Shown in pieces: positions 24,267-32,771 of a DNA stretch of 64,000 nt; positions within the stretch are counted from its first letter, which is position 1; each line of letters opens with the position of its first letter. Position numbers and translations under genes: made by a program. The stretch is from Solitalea canadensis DSM 3403 (GTDB lineage: Bacteria; Bacteroidota; Bacteroidia; Sphingobacteriales; Sphingobacteriaceae), in contig NC_017770.1 in the NCBI RefSeq assembly GCF_000242635.2, positions 2,678,669-2,742,668 on the forward strand, read 5' to 3'. A model generated the notes under the pieces. It was not told the origin of the DNA, made no database searches, and saw nothing but the letters and a program-made list of their open reading frames with translations.

Positions 24267-27212
24267 ATGCAAGGAAAAGGTGTCATCAGGTTTGTGGCTA
24301 TCGCACTGGCACTTGCTTGTCTATACCACATCTCATTTACGTGGATAGTAAGCAGTGTCGAAAAAAAGGCAAAAGAATATGCCAATGGCAATGCAGCCAA
24401 AGAGAGTTATTATTTGGATTCAATTGCTACCGAACCGGTTTATAACCTGGGTGTGGCAAAATTTACTTACAAAGAGTGTAAAGAAAAACAGTTAAATCTG
24501 GGTCTTGACCTTAAAGGCGGTATGAACGTTACCATGGAAGTATCTGTGGTTGACCTAATCCGTTCAATGTCAGGAAACAGCACTGATCCTGCTTTCAATA
24601 AAGCTATGGATTTAGCTAAAGAAAGATCAACAAGATCGTCTGAAGATTTCGTTTCATTATTCGAGAAAGCTTATAATGAAGTAGCTCCTAACGGTAAATT
24701 AGCTTCCATTTTTGCTACAGCTGAAAATAAAGGCCGTATCAACTATGACACTCCTAATAAAGAAGTTATCAAACTTTTAAAAACAGAGTCTGAAAGCGCT
24801 TTTAATCGTTCATTTGAAATTCTCCGTACCCGTATCGATAAATTCGGTGTTACTCAGCCAAATATTCAGAAAATTGGCGGAAACCGAATTTTAATTGAGT
24901 TACCGGGCGTTGATGATCCTGAGCGTGTGCGTAAACTGTTACAAGGTTCTGCAAAACTTGAGTTTTGGGAAACTTATGATAACCGTGAAGTATATGGAGG
25001 TTTAGAAGCAGCTAACAAAGCATTAGCAACCAAGTTAGCTTTAACTGATAAAGCGGCTCCTGCAACTACTTCAGCAACAACTGATACAACTAAGAAAAAA
25101 TCTGATTTGGCTCTTTTAAACAAGATTAAATCAGACTCTTCTAAAAATGATACTTCTGCAATGCGCGCAATGATGGCTAAACAAAACCCATTATTTGCCG
25201 TAATGATGCCTAGTACTTATCAGGAAGCTAACGGACAACAAATGTTGGCTCCGGGTTCTGTGGTTGGTTATTCAGCATTAAAAGATACTGCAAAAGTTAA
25301 CGAATATCTTTCTTCTCCTGAAGTTAGAGCAAGCTTCCCAGCTAACATCAAATTTGCATGGAGCGTTAAAGCTATTAACGACAAGAATATTTTTGCTTTA
25401 AACGCATTAAGAGCATCCGGTCGTGATGGTAAAGCAGCATTAAGTGGTAACGTTATTTCAACTGCACGTTCAGATATCAGAGATGGTAAACCTGAAGTAG
25501 AGATGGTAATGAATGCTGATGGTGCTAAAGAATGGAGAAGAATTACTGCTGAAGCTGCTGCTGCAAATCACCGTGCAATTGCTATCGTTCTTGATGATGC
25601 TGTTTATTCAGCACCAAGTGTTCAAAACGAAATCTCTGGCGGTGTTTCATCCATCTCTGGTAACTTCAAAGTGGAAGAAACCCAAGACTTAGCTAACATT
25701 TTAAAAGCGGGTAAATTACCTGCTCCTGCTAAGATTGTTGAAGAAGCAACTGTTGGTCCTACTTTAGGTCAAGAGGCTATCAATGCAGGTTTAATTTCTT
25801 GTTTGGCTGGTTTAGCTGTTGTGTTCGTTTTCATGGCGATTTACTACAATAAAGCAGGTATTGCTGCTGACGTTGCTTTAATTGTGAACTTATTCTTCAT
25901 GATTGGTGTATTAGCGTCATTCGGAGCAGTATTAACCTTACCAGGTATTGCAGGTATCGTTCTAAACATCGGTATGGCGGTTGACGCAAACGTACTGATC
26001 TATGAACGTATCAAAGAAGAACTTGATCATGGCAAGAGCTTGCGTATGGCTGTTACTGACGGCTTTAAACACGCTTACTCAGCGATCATCGATGCGAACG
26101 TTACCATCTTGTTATTAGGTATCATTCTTTACGTGTTCTCTTCTGGTTTGATCCAAGGTTTCGCAACTACTCTTGTTATTGGTATTTTCACTTCATTGTT
26201 CTCAGCTATCTTTATCACTCGCTTGATTTTCGAAGCACAGTTAGCTAAAAACAAAGTGATTAAATTTACCAATGAGTTTTCTAAAAACTGGTTTAAAGAC
26301 ACTGATTTCGACTTCGTTTCTAAACGTAAAATATTCTACTTTATCTCGGGTGCTATTATTTTAGCAGGTGCTATTTCAATTGCTACCAAAGGTTTAAGTT
26401 TAGGTGTTGACTTCCAAGGTGGTCGTACTTATACTGTTCGTTTCGAGAAAGATGTTAAAGTTGGTGATGTAAGAGCAGCAATTACTCCTGAATTAGGTGG
26501 TAAAGAGCCTGAAGTAAAAACTTTCGGTGGTGCTAATCAGGTTCGTATCACTACTTCTTACGAAATCGATAATCAGTCAGAAAGCATTGATAAAGAAGTT
26601 GAAACTAAACTTCAAGCAGGATTAGCTAAGATCAAAGATAATAAGGCTGAAATCATGAATACCCGTAAAGTGGGTCCTACAATTGCAAACGATATTAAAA
26701 TATCTGCATTGTATTCAATTGGTTTAGCGTTGGTAATTATCTATATCTACATTATCATTCGTTTCCGCCGCTGGCAGTTTGGTATCGGTGCTACCGTTGC
26801 CCTACTTCACGACGTATTGGTAATTATTGCGATCTATTCGATATTCAATGGTTTATTACCTTTCTCATTGGAAGTTGATCAAACCTTCATTGCAGCAATT
26901 CTGACTATTATGGGTTACTCAATGAACGATACGGTGGTAGTATTTGACCGTGTTCGTGAATACTTAGGTTTACATCATAGCAAAAATGAATCAATGGGCA
27001 CTGTAATCAACAGCGCGTTGAACAGTACTCTTAACCGTACCGTTGTTACAGGTTTATGTACAATGTTAGTATTGGTAATATTATTCATATTTGGTGGTGC
27101 GGTATTGCGTGGTTTCTCCTTCTCTTTGTTGGTTGGTATTGTTGTAGGTACATACTCTTCATTGTTTGTAGCTACGCCAATTGTAGTTGACTTTATCCGC
27201 AAAAAGAACTAA
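24267..27212 (+). CDS. secDF: Fused protein translocase subunit SecDF
   Basis: This 981-residue inner-membrane protein uses the proton gradient to help Sec-exported proteins leave the translocon. The N-terminal SecD half has a first membrane helix (about 7-27), LNLGLDLKGGMNVTMEV, a large periplasmic domain and the conserved GMAVDANVLIYERIKEEL. The SecF half starts near residue 680 with SLGVDFQGGRTYTVRF and contains TIMGYSMNDTVVVFDRVREY. Bacteroidota usually carry this fused form. An insertion rich in Lys/Ser/Thr (AAPATTSATTDTTKKKSDLA) sits in the periplasmic part of SecD. It is monocistronic, with a good promoter and a strong terminator. Confidence 0.96.
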   Translation: MQGKGVIRFVAIALALACLYHISFTWIVSSVEKKAKEYANGNAAKESYYLDSIATEPVYNLGVAKFTYKECKEKQLNLGLDLKGGMNVTMEVSVVDLIRSMSGNSTDPAFNKAMDLAKERSTRSSEDFVSLFEKAYNEVAPNGKLASIFATAENKGRINYDTPNKEVIKLLKTESESAFNRSFEILRTRIDKFGVTQPNIQKIGGNRILIELPGVDDPERVRKLLQGSAKLEFWETYDNREVYGGLEAANKALATKLALTDKAAPATTSATTDTTKKKSDLALLNKIKSDSSKNDTSAMRAMMAKQNPLFAVMMPSTYQEANGQQMLAPGSVVGYSALKDTAKVNEYLSSPEVRASFPANIKFAWSVKAINDKNIFALNALRASGRDGKAALSGNVISTARSDIRDGKPEVEMVMNADGAKEWRRITAEAAAANHRAIAIVLDDAVYSAPSVQNEISGGVSSISGNFKVEETQDLANILKAGKLPAPAKIVEEATVGPTLGQEAINAGLISCLAGLAVVFVFMAIYYNKAGIAADVALIVNLFFMIGVLASFGAVLTLPGIAGIVLNIGMAVDANVLIYERIKEELDHGKSLRMAVTDGFKHAYSAIIDANVTILLLGIILYVFSSGLIQGFATTLVIGIFTSLFSAIFITRLIFEAQLAKNKVIKFTNEFSKNWFKDTDFDFVSKRKIFYFISGAIILAGAISIATKGLSLGVDFQGGRTYTVRFEKDVKVGDVRAAITPELGGKEPEVKTFGGANQVRITTSYEIDNQSESIDKEVETKLQAGLAKIKDNKAEIMNTRKVGPTIANDIKISALYSIGLALVIIYIYIIIRFRRWQFGIGATVALLHDVLVIIAIYSIFNGLLPFSLEVDQTFIAAILTIMGYSMNDTVVVFDRVREYLGLHHSKNESMGTVINSALNSTLNRTVVTGLCTMLVLVILFIFGGAVLRGFSFSLLVGIVVGTYSSLFVATPIVVDFIRKKN

Positions 27213-27235
27213 TCTGATTGCAAATTCAATAAACG

Positions 27236-27265
27236 AAAGGCGCGTAACAACTGTTACGCGCCTTT
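27236..27265 (+). terminator. Rho-independent terminator of secDF
   Basis: AAAGGCGCGTAAC (27236-27248) and GTTACGCGCCTTT (27253-27265) form a perfect 13-bp stem with a 4-base loop, followed by TT and CGTTT, 23 bases past the secDF stop. Confidence 0.9.
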
Positions 27266-27366
27266 TTCGTTTAATACTTTTTCTCTTGACATCGAAGGTC
27301 TTACCTAGCGCTGACAACAACTATGGATCTTTTTTGTTAATATTGAAAAACTCTTCTTATTAAGTT

Positions 27367-28674
27367 ATGTCGATAGATATTCCAGAAACAAATTTCCCAA
27401 GGGTTGTTATTATCGGAGGCGGATTTGGAGGCATCCAGGCTGCTAAAAAGTTAAAGAATAAAGAAGTTCAGGTGATCATGATCGATCGCCACAACTACCA
27501 CACCTTTCAGCCGTTGCTTTATCAAGTGGCAACGGGGGGCTTAGAACCCGATTCAATTGCACACCCTCTTCGCAAGATTTTTAAAAATCAGAAAAATTTT
27601 ATTTTCAGAGTGGCCGAAGCTCGCTTTATTGACGGTGAAAAGAAAACAATTATCACCAATATTGGCGACATTCATTATGATTACCTCATCATAGCGACAG
27701 GTTCTAATTCCAATTTCTTCGGTATGAAGGATATTGAAGAACACGCTATGCCAATGAAAACTATTCCTGAAGCATTGGATATGCGCAGCTTGGTACTTCA
27801 GAATTTTGAAAGTGCCTTACTTACTGATAGCTTAAGTGAGCAGGAAGCTTTCATGAATTTTGTGGTAATTGGTGGAGGTCCAACCGGAGTTGAAACAGCA
27901 GGTGCTTTGGCTGAGCTAAAAAATCATGTGCTTCCACACGATTATCCGGAACTTGATATTCGTCGGATGCAGATTAACCTGATTGAAGGCGGACCAAGGC
28001 TTCTTGGAGCAATGTCGGAACAGGCTTCCGAAAAATCGGAGAATTTCCTGAAACGTATGGGTGTAAATATCCGCACTAACGAAAGGGTTTTGGGATATGA
28101 CGGTGAAAAAGTAGAGCTTGGTAGTGGTAAAGCATTGGAGAGTAAAGTAGTGATTTGGTCTGCTGGTGTAAGAGGTGAAACGCTACCTGGAATCAACAAA
28201 GATGTTGTTGTAGGAGGAAACCGCTTCAAAGTAAATACATTTAATCAGATTGAAGGTTACGATGATATTTTCGCTATTGGCGACGTTGCTGCAATGATCA
28301 CGGAAGATTTTCCTCGCGGACATCCGGGAGTTGCTCCAGCAGCTATGCAACAGGGTGTTTTAGTGGCCAAAAATATCGTCAAAAAAATAAACGATATTCC
28401 AATGGAACCATTTAAGTATTTTGATAAAGGCTCAATGGCAACTGTTGGACGCAATCGTGCTGTTGTAGATTTAGGATTTATACGTTTCCAGGGAATGTTT
28501 GCATGGTTTGTATGGATGTTCGTTCACCTTATGACTCTTGTTGGCTTCAGAAATCGTGTGGTAGTGTTTGTTAACTGGGTTTGGAGTTACTTCAGCTACG
28601 ACAGGGGAACTCGTTTAATTATCCGGAGGTTTGAAAAACAAGCAGATAAGAAATTAGATCCAATAGAAGTATAG
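27367..28674 (+). CDS. ndh: Type II NADH:quinone oxidoreductase (NDH-2)
   Basis: This 435-residue flavoprotein would oxidise NADH and reduce the quinone pool without pumping protons. It has two Rossmann motifs, VVIIGGGFGGIQAAKKL (FAD, residue about 13) and FVVIGGGPTGVETAGALAEL (NAD, about 163), plus YDDIFAIGDVAAM and the quinone-site-like PAAMQQGVLVAKNI. The C-terminal stretch (FAWFVWMFVHLMTLVGF, then NWVWSYFSYDRGTRLI) is the usual membrane anchor of NDH-2. The symbol is given by family. A word-repeat hairpin follows the gene. Confidence 0.9.
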   Translation: MSIDIPETNFPRVVIIGGGFGGIQAAKKLKNKEVQVIMIDRHNYHTFQPLLYQVATGGLEPDSIAHPLRKIFKNQKNFIFRVAEARFIDGEKKTIITNIGDIHYDYLIIATGSNSNFFGMKDIEEHAMPMKTIPEALDMRSLVLQNFESALLTDSLSEQEAFMNFVVIGGGPTGVETAGALAELKNHVLPHDYPELDIRRMQINLIEGGPRLLGAMSEQASEKSENFLKRMGVNIRTNERVLGYDGEKVELGSGKALESKVVIWSAGVRGETLPGINKDVVVGGNRFKVNTFNQIEGYDDIFAIGDVAAMITEDFPRGHPGVAPAAMQQGVLVAKNIVKKINDIPMEPFKYFDKGSMATVGRNRAVVDLGFIRFQGMFAWFVWMFVHLMTLVGFRNRVVVFVNWVWSYFSYDRGTRLIIRRFEKQADKKLDPIEV

Positions 28675-28675
28675 A

Positions 28676-28745
28676 TTGGCCTATAGTTGATGGTTCATAG
28701 ATCATAGTTTAAGTCTCTATGAACCATCAACTATGAACTATGAAC
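28676..28745. repeat. ATGGTTCATAGATCATAG-word inverted repeat
   Basis: Left words (AGTTGATGGTTCATAGATCA) are mirrored by right words (CTATGAACCATCAACTATGA) across a short spacer. A long stem of at least 16 pairs is possible, at the end of ndh and immediately before the HMGL-like gene, whose upstream in-frame ATG codons lie inside the repeat. Confidence 0.75.
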
Positions 28746-28750
28746 ATTCA

Positions 28751-29611
28751 ATGAGCACCCATCCCTTAAAACTAATCGAATGCCCGCGTGATGCCATGCA
28801 GGGAATTCATGAATTTATTCCTACTGATCTTAAGGCTGAATATATTAATAAGCTTTTGCAGGTTGGTTTTGATACGATTGATTTTGGCAGTTTTGTTTCG
28901 CCAAAAGCCATTCCCCAGATGAGTGACACAAGGGAGGTTTTAAAACGATTAGACCTTTCATCCAGCAAATCAAAACTACTTGCCATTATAGCCAATTTAA
29001 GAGGCGCAGAAGAAGCTGTTGCATTCAATGAGATATCTTATCTTGGATTCCCTTTCTCTGTCTCTGAGACGTTCCAACAGCGTAATACAAATAGTTCTAT
29101 CACTGAGTCTTTTGATACGGTTCAAAAGATTCAATCACTTTGTGTAAAAAACAATAAGCAACTAGTTATTTATATCTCAATGGGGTTTGGAAATCCTTAT
29201 GGAGATGAGTGGAGTGCCGAAATTGTTTCCAAATGGGTAAATGAGATGAATAAGATCGGTGTAAACATCATTTCTTTATCTGATACAATAGGGGTTTCAA
29301 ACCCAGAAAACATTATTTACATCTATAGCAACTTAAGTAAAGATCATCCTGCTATTGAGTTTGGAGTACACTTACACTCAACCCCTTCTACACGAGTAGA
29401 AAAAATAGATGCTGCCTGGAAAGCTGGCTGTCGCCGATTTGACTCAGCGCTAAAAGGATTCGGCGGCTGCCCAATGGCCAAAGATGACCTTACAGGCAAC
29501 ATTGCCACTGAAGGCATATTATCTTACCTCGAACAAAATAACATCAATACAGGGCTTAATATGCGGGCTTGGGAAGAAGCAATGATTTTGTCGAGCAGGG
29601 TTTTTCTGTGA
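28751..29611 (+). CDS. Hydroxymethylglutaryl-CoA lyase-like (HMGL/pyruvate carboxyltransferase family) protein
   Basis: This TIM-barrel enzyme of about 286 residues opens LKLIECPRDAMQGIHEFIPT, the metal/substrate motif of HMGL-like enzymes (Asp in PRDAMQG), and has VDFGSFVSPKAIPQMSDT-type barrel sequence, ISLSDTIGVSNPENI, the metal-binding FGVHLHSTPS and the flexible Cys loop FGGCPMAKDDLTGN. It would cleave HMG-CoA or a related acyl-CoA to acetoacetate and acetyl-CoA, as in leucine degradation. I start at ATG 28751, because the in-frame ATG at 28733 lies in the word repeat. The last 20 codons are copied twice more downstream in a 271-bp tandem repeat. Confidence 0.85.
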   Translation: MSTHPLKLIECPRDAMQGIHEFIPTDLKAEYINKLLQVGFDTIDFGSFVSPKAIPQMSDTREVLKRLDLSSSKSKLLAIIANLRGAEEAVAFNEISYLGFPFSVSETFQQRNTNSSITESFDTVQKIQSLCVKNNKQLVIYISMGFGNPYGDEWSAEIVSKWVNEMNKIGVNIISLSDTIGVSNPENIIYIYSNLSKDHPAIEFGVHLHSTPSTRVEKIDAAWKAGCRRFDSALKGFGGCPMAKDDLTGNIATEGILSYLEQNNINTGLNMRAWEEAMILSSRVFL

Positions 29612-30133
29612 TTCTCTTACCGTTGGTTGAAACCAACGGCAATGAAGTCTTGTCCTATTAGATAATCTACTCCATAAATTTTCTCAATATAGTTCTGTGA
29701 TTCTTTTCTTACCCGTTGGTTAAAACCAACGGTAATGAAGTCCTTGTCCTATTTTCACAATATAGTTGCTTCATTGCCGTCTGCTTTAGCTGACGGAGGC
29801 TTGATGTGTGATTGATTGATTTTTATTTTAATATGCAGGCTTGAGAAGAAGCAATGATTTTGTCGAGCAGGGTTTTTCTGTGATTCTCTTACCGTTGGTT
29901 GAAACCAACGGCAATGAAGTCTTGTCCTATTAGATAATCTACTCCATAAATTTTCTCAATATAGTTCTGTGATTCTTTTCTTACCCGTTGGTTAAAACCA
30001 ACGGTAATGAAGTTCTTGTCCTATTTTCACAATATAGTTGCTTCATTGCCGTCTGCTTTAGCTGACGGAGGCTTGATGAGTAATTGATTGATTTAATTTT
30101 AATATGCAGGCTTGGGAAGTGGCAATGATTTTG
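29556..30133. repeat. 271-bp tandem repeat carrying copies of the HMGL gene tail and REP-like hairpins
   Basis: Unit 1 (29556-29827) begins TTAATATGCGGGCTTGGGAA inside the HMGL-like gene. Unit 2 (29828-30098) repeats it almost exactly, and a third truncated copy (30099 to about 30133) ends where the transposase leader begins. Each full unit contains the hairpins ACCGTTGGTTGAAACCAACG, CCCGTTGGTTAAAACCAACG and a near-palindrome CCGTCTGCTTTAGCTGACGG. The repeat explains the gene-free stretch 29612-30242 and resembles the REP/BIME clusters that accompany REP-associated tyrosine transposases. Confidence 0.85.
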
Positions 30134-30242
30134 AATCTTGATGAATGAATATATTTTAATCCTAAAAAGCTATAATTGCGCAATTATTATTGGCTATCAG
30201 ATTGATAATGAATTTTTCATTATCAATAAAAGAATTTCATCT

Positions 30243-30635
30243 ATGTCACATGTAAAGATTTGGGTACACCTTGTTTTTTCTACCAAAAACAGAATACCTT
30301 TTTTAAAAAGAAACATTCGATTTGAGCTAAGGCTGCATATCATGGAAAACTGTAAAAAGAACAATATTTTTTTGCAAGCTATCAATGGATATGAGGATCA
30401 TTTACACTGCCTGATTTCTATTGGAAAAGATCAGACCATCTCAAAAATTGCTCATATGATAAAAGGAGAATCAGCCTTTTGGTTAAATAAATCAAGAATG
30501 CTTAATGATTTTTTTAGCTGGCAAGATGATTATTTTGCAGTCTCTGTAAGTGAATCTCAGCTCTCCAAAGTGATTAATTATATCCATAACCAGGAAAAGC
30601 ATCCATACCTCAAAATCTTTTGCTCAGGAGGTTGA
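30243..30635 (+). CDS. REP-associated tyrosine transposase (Y1_Tnp / IS200-like HUH enzyme)
   Basis: The 130-residue protein has the Y1 transposase fold: an N-terminal strand VKIWVHLVFSTKNRIPFL, the HUH metal motif in GYEDHLHCLISI and the catalytic Tyr in KVINYIHNQEKHP. Such single-domain HUH nucleases, when not flanked by IS200/IS605 ends, are REP-associated transposases thought to spread REP palindromes. I chose ATG 30243 (MSHVKIWVHL) over an in-frame ATG at 30138 because the intervening 35 residues do not look like family sequence. The palindromic tandem repeat lies just upstream. No terminal repeats or target duplication were seen, so it is treated as a resident gene rather than an insertion sequence. 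Confidence 0.85.
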   Translation: MSHVKIWVHLVFSTKNRIPFLKRNIRFELRLHIMENCKKNNIFLQAINGYEDHLHCLISIGKDQTISKIAHMIKGESAFWLNKSRMLNDFFSWQDDYFAVSVSESQLSKVINYIHNQEKHPYLKIFCSGG

Positions 30636-30763
30636 TGCATTTATGAAAAATTTTAAATTTGAAATAAAATAATAATGCTTAAGATGTAAAGATCACTCTC
30701 TCCCACCTTTGTCGAAACTTATTTAGTAACAATTCATAATGATCATTTTTACACAATATAGTT

Positions 30764-31030
30764 ATGCCACAGAGTAGAAACAGACAAAAGCATCATACCC
30801 ATCAACAAGCTCATCATCAACAACACTCAGCTGTACAGTCACATCCTGTTCCTTATAAGAAGAATAAAACCTCATGGTTCTTTGCAATCTTTGTAGGAAT
30901 TATCGGAGCCGTTGTTGCATTTTTCCTTTATAAAATGAATTGGATTTCAGCTGTGAGCGGAGCCGTTATTGGAGGAATATTTGGCTATTTAATAGGTAAT
31001 TTCATCAGCAAGGCAAGTAAAACCAGATAA
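30764..31030 (+). CDS. Small His/Gln-rich two-span membrane protein
   Basis: The 88-residue protein has an unusual N-terminus in which nine of residues 10-28 are His and many others are Gln (KHHTHQQAHHQQHSAVQSH). A basic KKNK, a first membrane helix (WFFAIFVGIIGAVVAFFLY), and a second segment with Gly-zipper spacing (SAVSGAVIGGIFGYLIGNFI) follow. The His tract could bind Zn, Ni or Cu, and the Gly zipper suggests helix packing or oligomers. No named family was recognised. It is monocistronic, with its own 128-base leader after the transposase gene. Expression is likely but the function is unknown. Confidence 0.65.
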   Translation: MPQSRNRQKHHTHQQAHHQQHSAVQSHPVPYKKNKTSWFFAIFVGIIGAVVAFFLYKMNWISAVSGAVIGGIFGYLIGNFISKASKTR

Positions 31031-31201
31031 TTCGTTTTATTTTTTCATTTTAAGAGAGCCGGTACATACATCGCCTCTAACTCTTATTGCTTATATAGTT
31101 GGAGGCAAATTAATAGGAAAAGTGGGGGATTGAATTGTATACTCAAAACTTATGACTTTTAGATTATTTAAATCTCCGGAGGAGGATAACCTTAGTAGAT
31201 A

Positions 31202-31369
31202 TACATCAGTCTAATACATAAGCCCCGGATGGAGCGAAACTAATTCTCTGTTAAGTTTCACTCCATCCGGAGTTAACTTTTCTAATCTTTTATTTCTATT
31301 AAGGCTAGACTTCCCCGAATTTTTCTCCTTAAAGATGAAATTATCTCCTTTTGTCCCATCAACTTTTCC
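31202..31369 (-). repeat. Dispersed palindrome-bearing element, copy B
   Basis: Inverted copy of the element at 18301-18471. It carries the same palindrome (GGATGGAGCGAAAC / GTTTCACTCCATCC with one base change in one arm) and the same flank read in reverse (CAACTTTTCC at its right end). The gene-free stretch 31031-31488 contains only this element and AT-rich sequence. Confidence 0.8.
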
Positions 31370-31488
31370 ACTAAGTTTGAGAAGACTCTTAAATGGTCTT
31401 CCTTAATTGCTTTTTAAATAACAATTATTTGGGAAGCGTACTGTCATCCACATTTCATTAATTGTTTCTGCATAAAATAACCATTTGG

Positions 31489-32646
31489 CTATTTTACTAA
31501 GCTTTTCCATTTAAGGAATTTATTCTCAAAAAGGAATTTGGATAAATAAGAAACGCCGATTACTCCAACCGAGATAATTCCATAAAATACCAAAGTTGAC
31601 ATTAACGGGGATAATTGTTGCAAGTGATTCTTAAAAATCAAAATAACCCCGAATATCACCAGCATTTGGTACATGTATATACCGTAAGAAACATCACCCA
31701 AAGAATTTAACCATTTCTTATCCAAGTTAATCCATGATTTAGGATTTAAGGAAATAGACAGAATCAGCCAAAGAAACAACACGTACAAAATCAGATTCGA
31801 AATAACCGGGGTATTAAACAATACCTTTGAAACTTCACCCAACGCAATATTAGAAGCAACCAACTCGCCATGGAAAACCAATCGCCATATTAATAAAGTA
31901 AAACCTGTAAGTTGTACCACAGGCGAGAATATTTTCCAGTTATCAAAAGATTTGGTTCCGTGGAAAACATAATAAGCCCCAATCCCTCCTATTGCCATGG
32001 CTTCAAACTTTAGGGTGTCTACCACTTGTCTGGTTACATCTAAAAAAGAACCAGGCTGCGGGTCCATCAACATTAATAAGGTTATTAAACTGGTTTTGAT
32101 AACAATGATCAACCAAAACAGTAATAACATATGCTGACGGAAAAATTTCATTAGTGGTGCCCAAATAATGTAAAACCACTCTTCTACCCCTATAGACCAT
32201 AATGGCTCCAGTAAACTGCTGCCAAATAAGGTATTCACCAAAAACGGTAAAAACAAAAGGTACATCCACCATACTTCACCACCTGAATAAGGCATTTGAT
32301 ACTCAAACCCGATTGTTTTTAGTGCAAAAGGTACCAACCAAACTCCAATTATTACAAGCAAAAAATACAAAGGCCATATACGTACCACTCTTCTCCAATA
32401 AAAACCCTTTACACTTATGTCGCCGCTCTCTTTATCTTCTTTCAGTAAAAGATAACTAATCAGAAAACCACTTAACACAAAAAAGAAGGATACTGCAGTA
32501 CTTCCGTTTCTAAACAATGTATATGCTTCAAGGTTGAATAAGCCATATTTTTGCCTGATGGTTTCGGTATGATGCATCAGAACCAGGTAAGCGGCAAAAA
32601 AACGTAAAGCACTTAGGCCCGGGAAATATTTAATGGTTTTAGACAT
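31489..32646 (-). CDS. Acyltransferase 3 family membrane protein (OafA/YrhL type)
   Basis: This protein of about 385 residues has roughly ten membrane helices and the family opening YFPGLSALRFFAAYLVLMHH, whose His is the proposed catalytic residue, plus the FFVLSGFLISYLLL and EPLWSIGVEEWFYIIWAP motifs. Such enzymes O-acetylate cell-surface or secreted sugars using acetyl-CoA from the cytoplasm. I chose the start at 32646 (MSKTIKYFPG); an upstream in-frame ATG at 32685 would add 13 residues. It lies downstream of the GH13 gene of the sus block but beyond its terminator, so a direct link to starch use is unlikely. Confidence 0.88.
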   Translation of the reverse strand: MSKTIKYFPGLSALRFFAAYLVLMHHTETIRQKYGLFNLEAYTLFRNGSTAVSFFFVLSGFLISYLLLKEDKESGDISVKGFYWRRVVRIWPLYFLLVIIGVWLVPFALKTIGFEYQMPYSGGEVWWMYLLFLPFLVNTLFGSSLLEPLWSIGVEEWFYIIWAPLMKFFRQHMLLLFWLIIVIKTSLITLLMLMDPQPGSFLDVTRQVVDTLKFEAMAIGGIGAYYVFHGTKSFDNWKIFSPVVQLTGFTLLIWRLVFHGELVASNIALGEVSKVLFNTPVISNLILYVLFLWLILSISLNPKSWINLDKKWLNSLGDVSYGIYMYQMLVIFGVILIFKNHLQQLSPLMSTLVFYGIISVGVIGVSYLSKFLFENKFLKWKSLVK

Positions 32647-32705
32647 AGTTTCAGTCGGCAAAGATGTTAATTGTAATTGCTTCATACAATCTTTTCCAAT
32701 AAAAA

Positions 32706-32730
32706 AGCCTTTAGCGAAATGCTAAAGGCT
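32706..32730 (-). terminator. Rho-independent terminator of the susCDE-GH13 operon
   Basis: On the minus strand AGCCTTTAGC, a 5-base loop and GCTAAAGGCT form a perfect 10-bp stem followed by TTTTTT, about 40 bases past the GH13 stop. Confidence 0.9.
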
Positions 32731-32771
32731 GAGCTAAACTTTTAATAACACTGCTTAATCAATTATACACA

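Noticed and set aside
30138-30242. N-terminal extension of the Y1 transposase from the ATG at 30138
   Set aside because: The 35 extra residues are low-complexity and absent from the family pattern, which begins at MSHVKIWVHL.
30138-30635. Complete IS200/IS605-type insertion sequence
   Set aside because: No TnpB/accessory gene and no recognisable left/right IS ends around the Y1 gene; REP-like repeats nearby fit a RAYT better.
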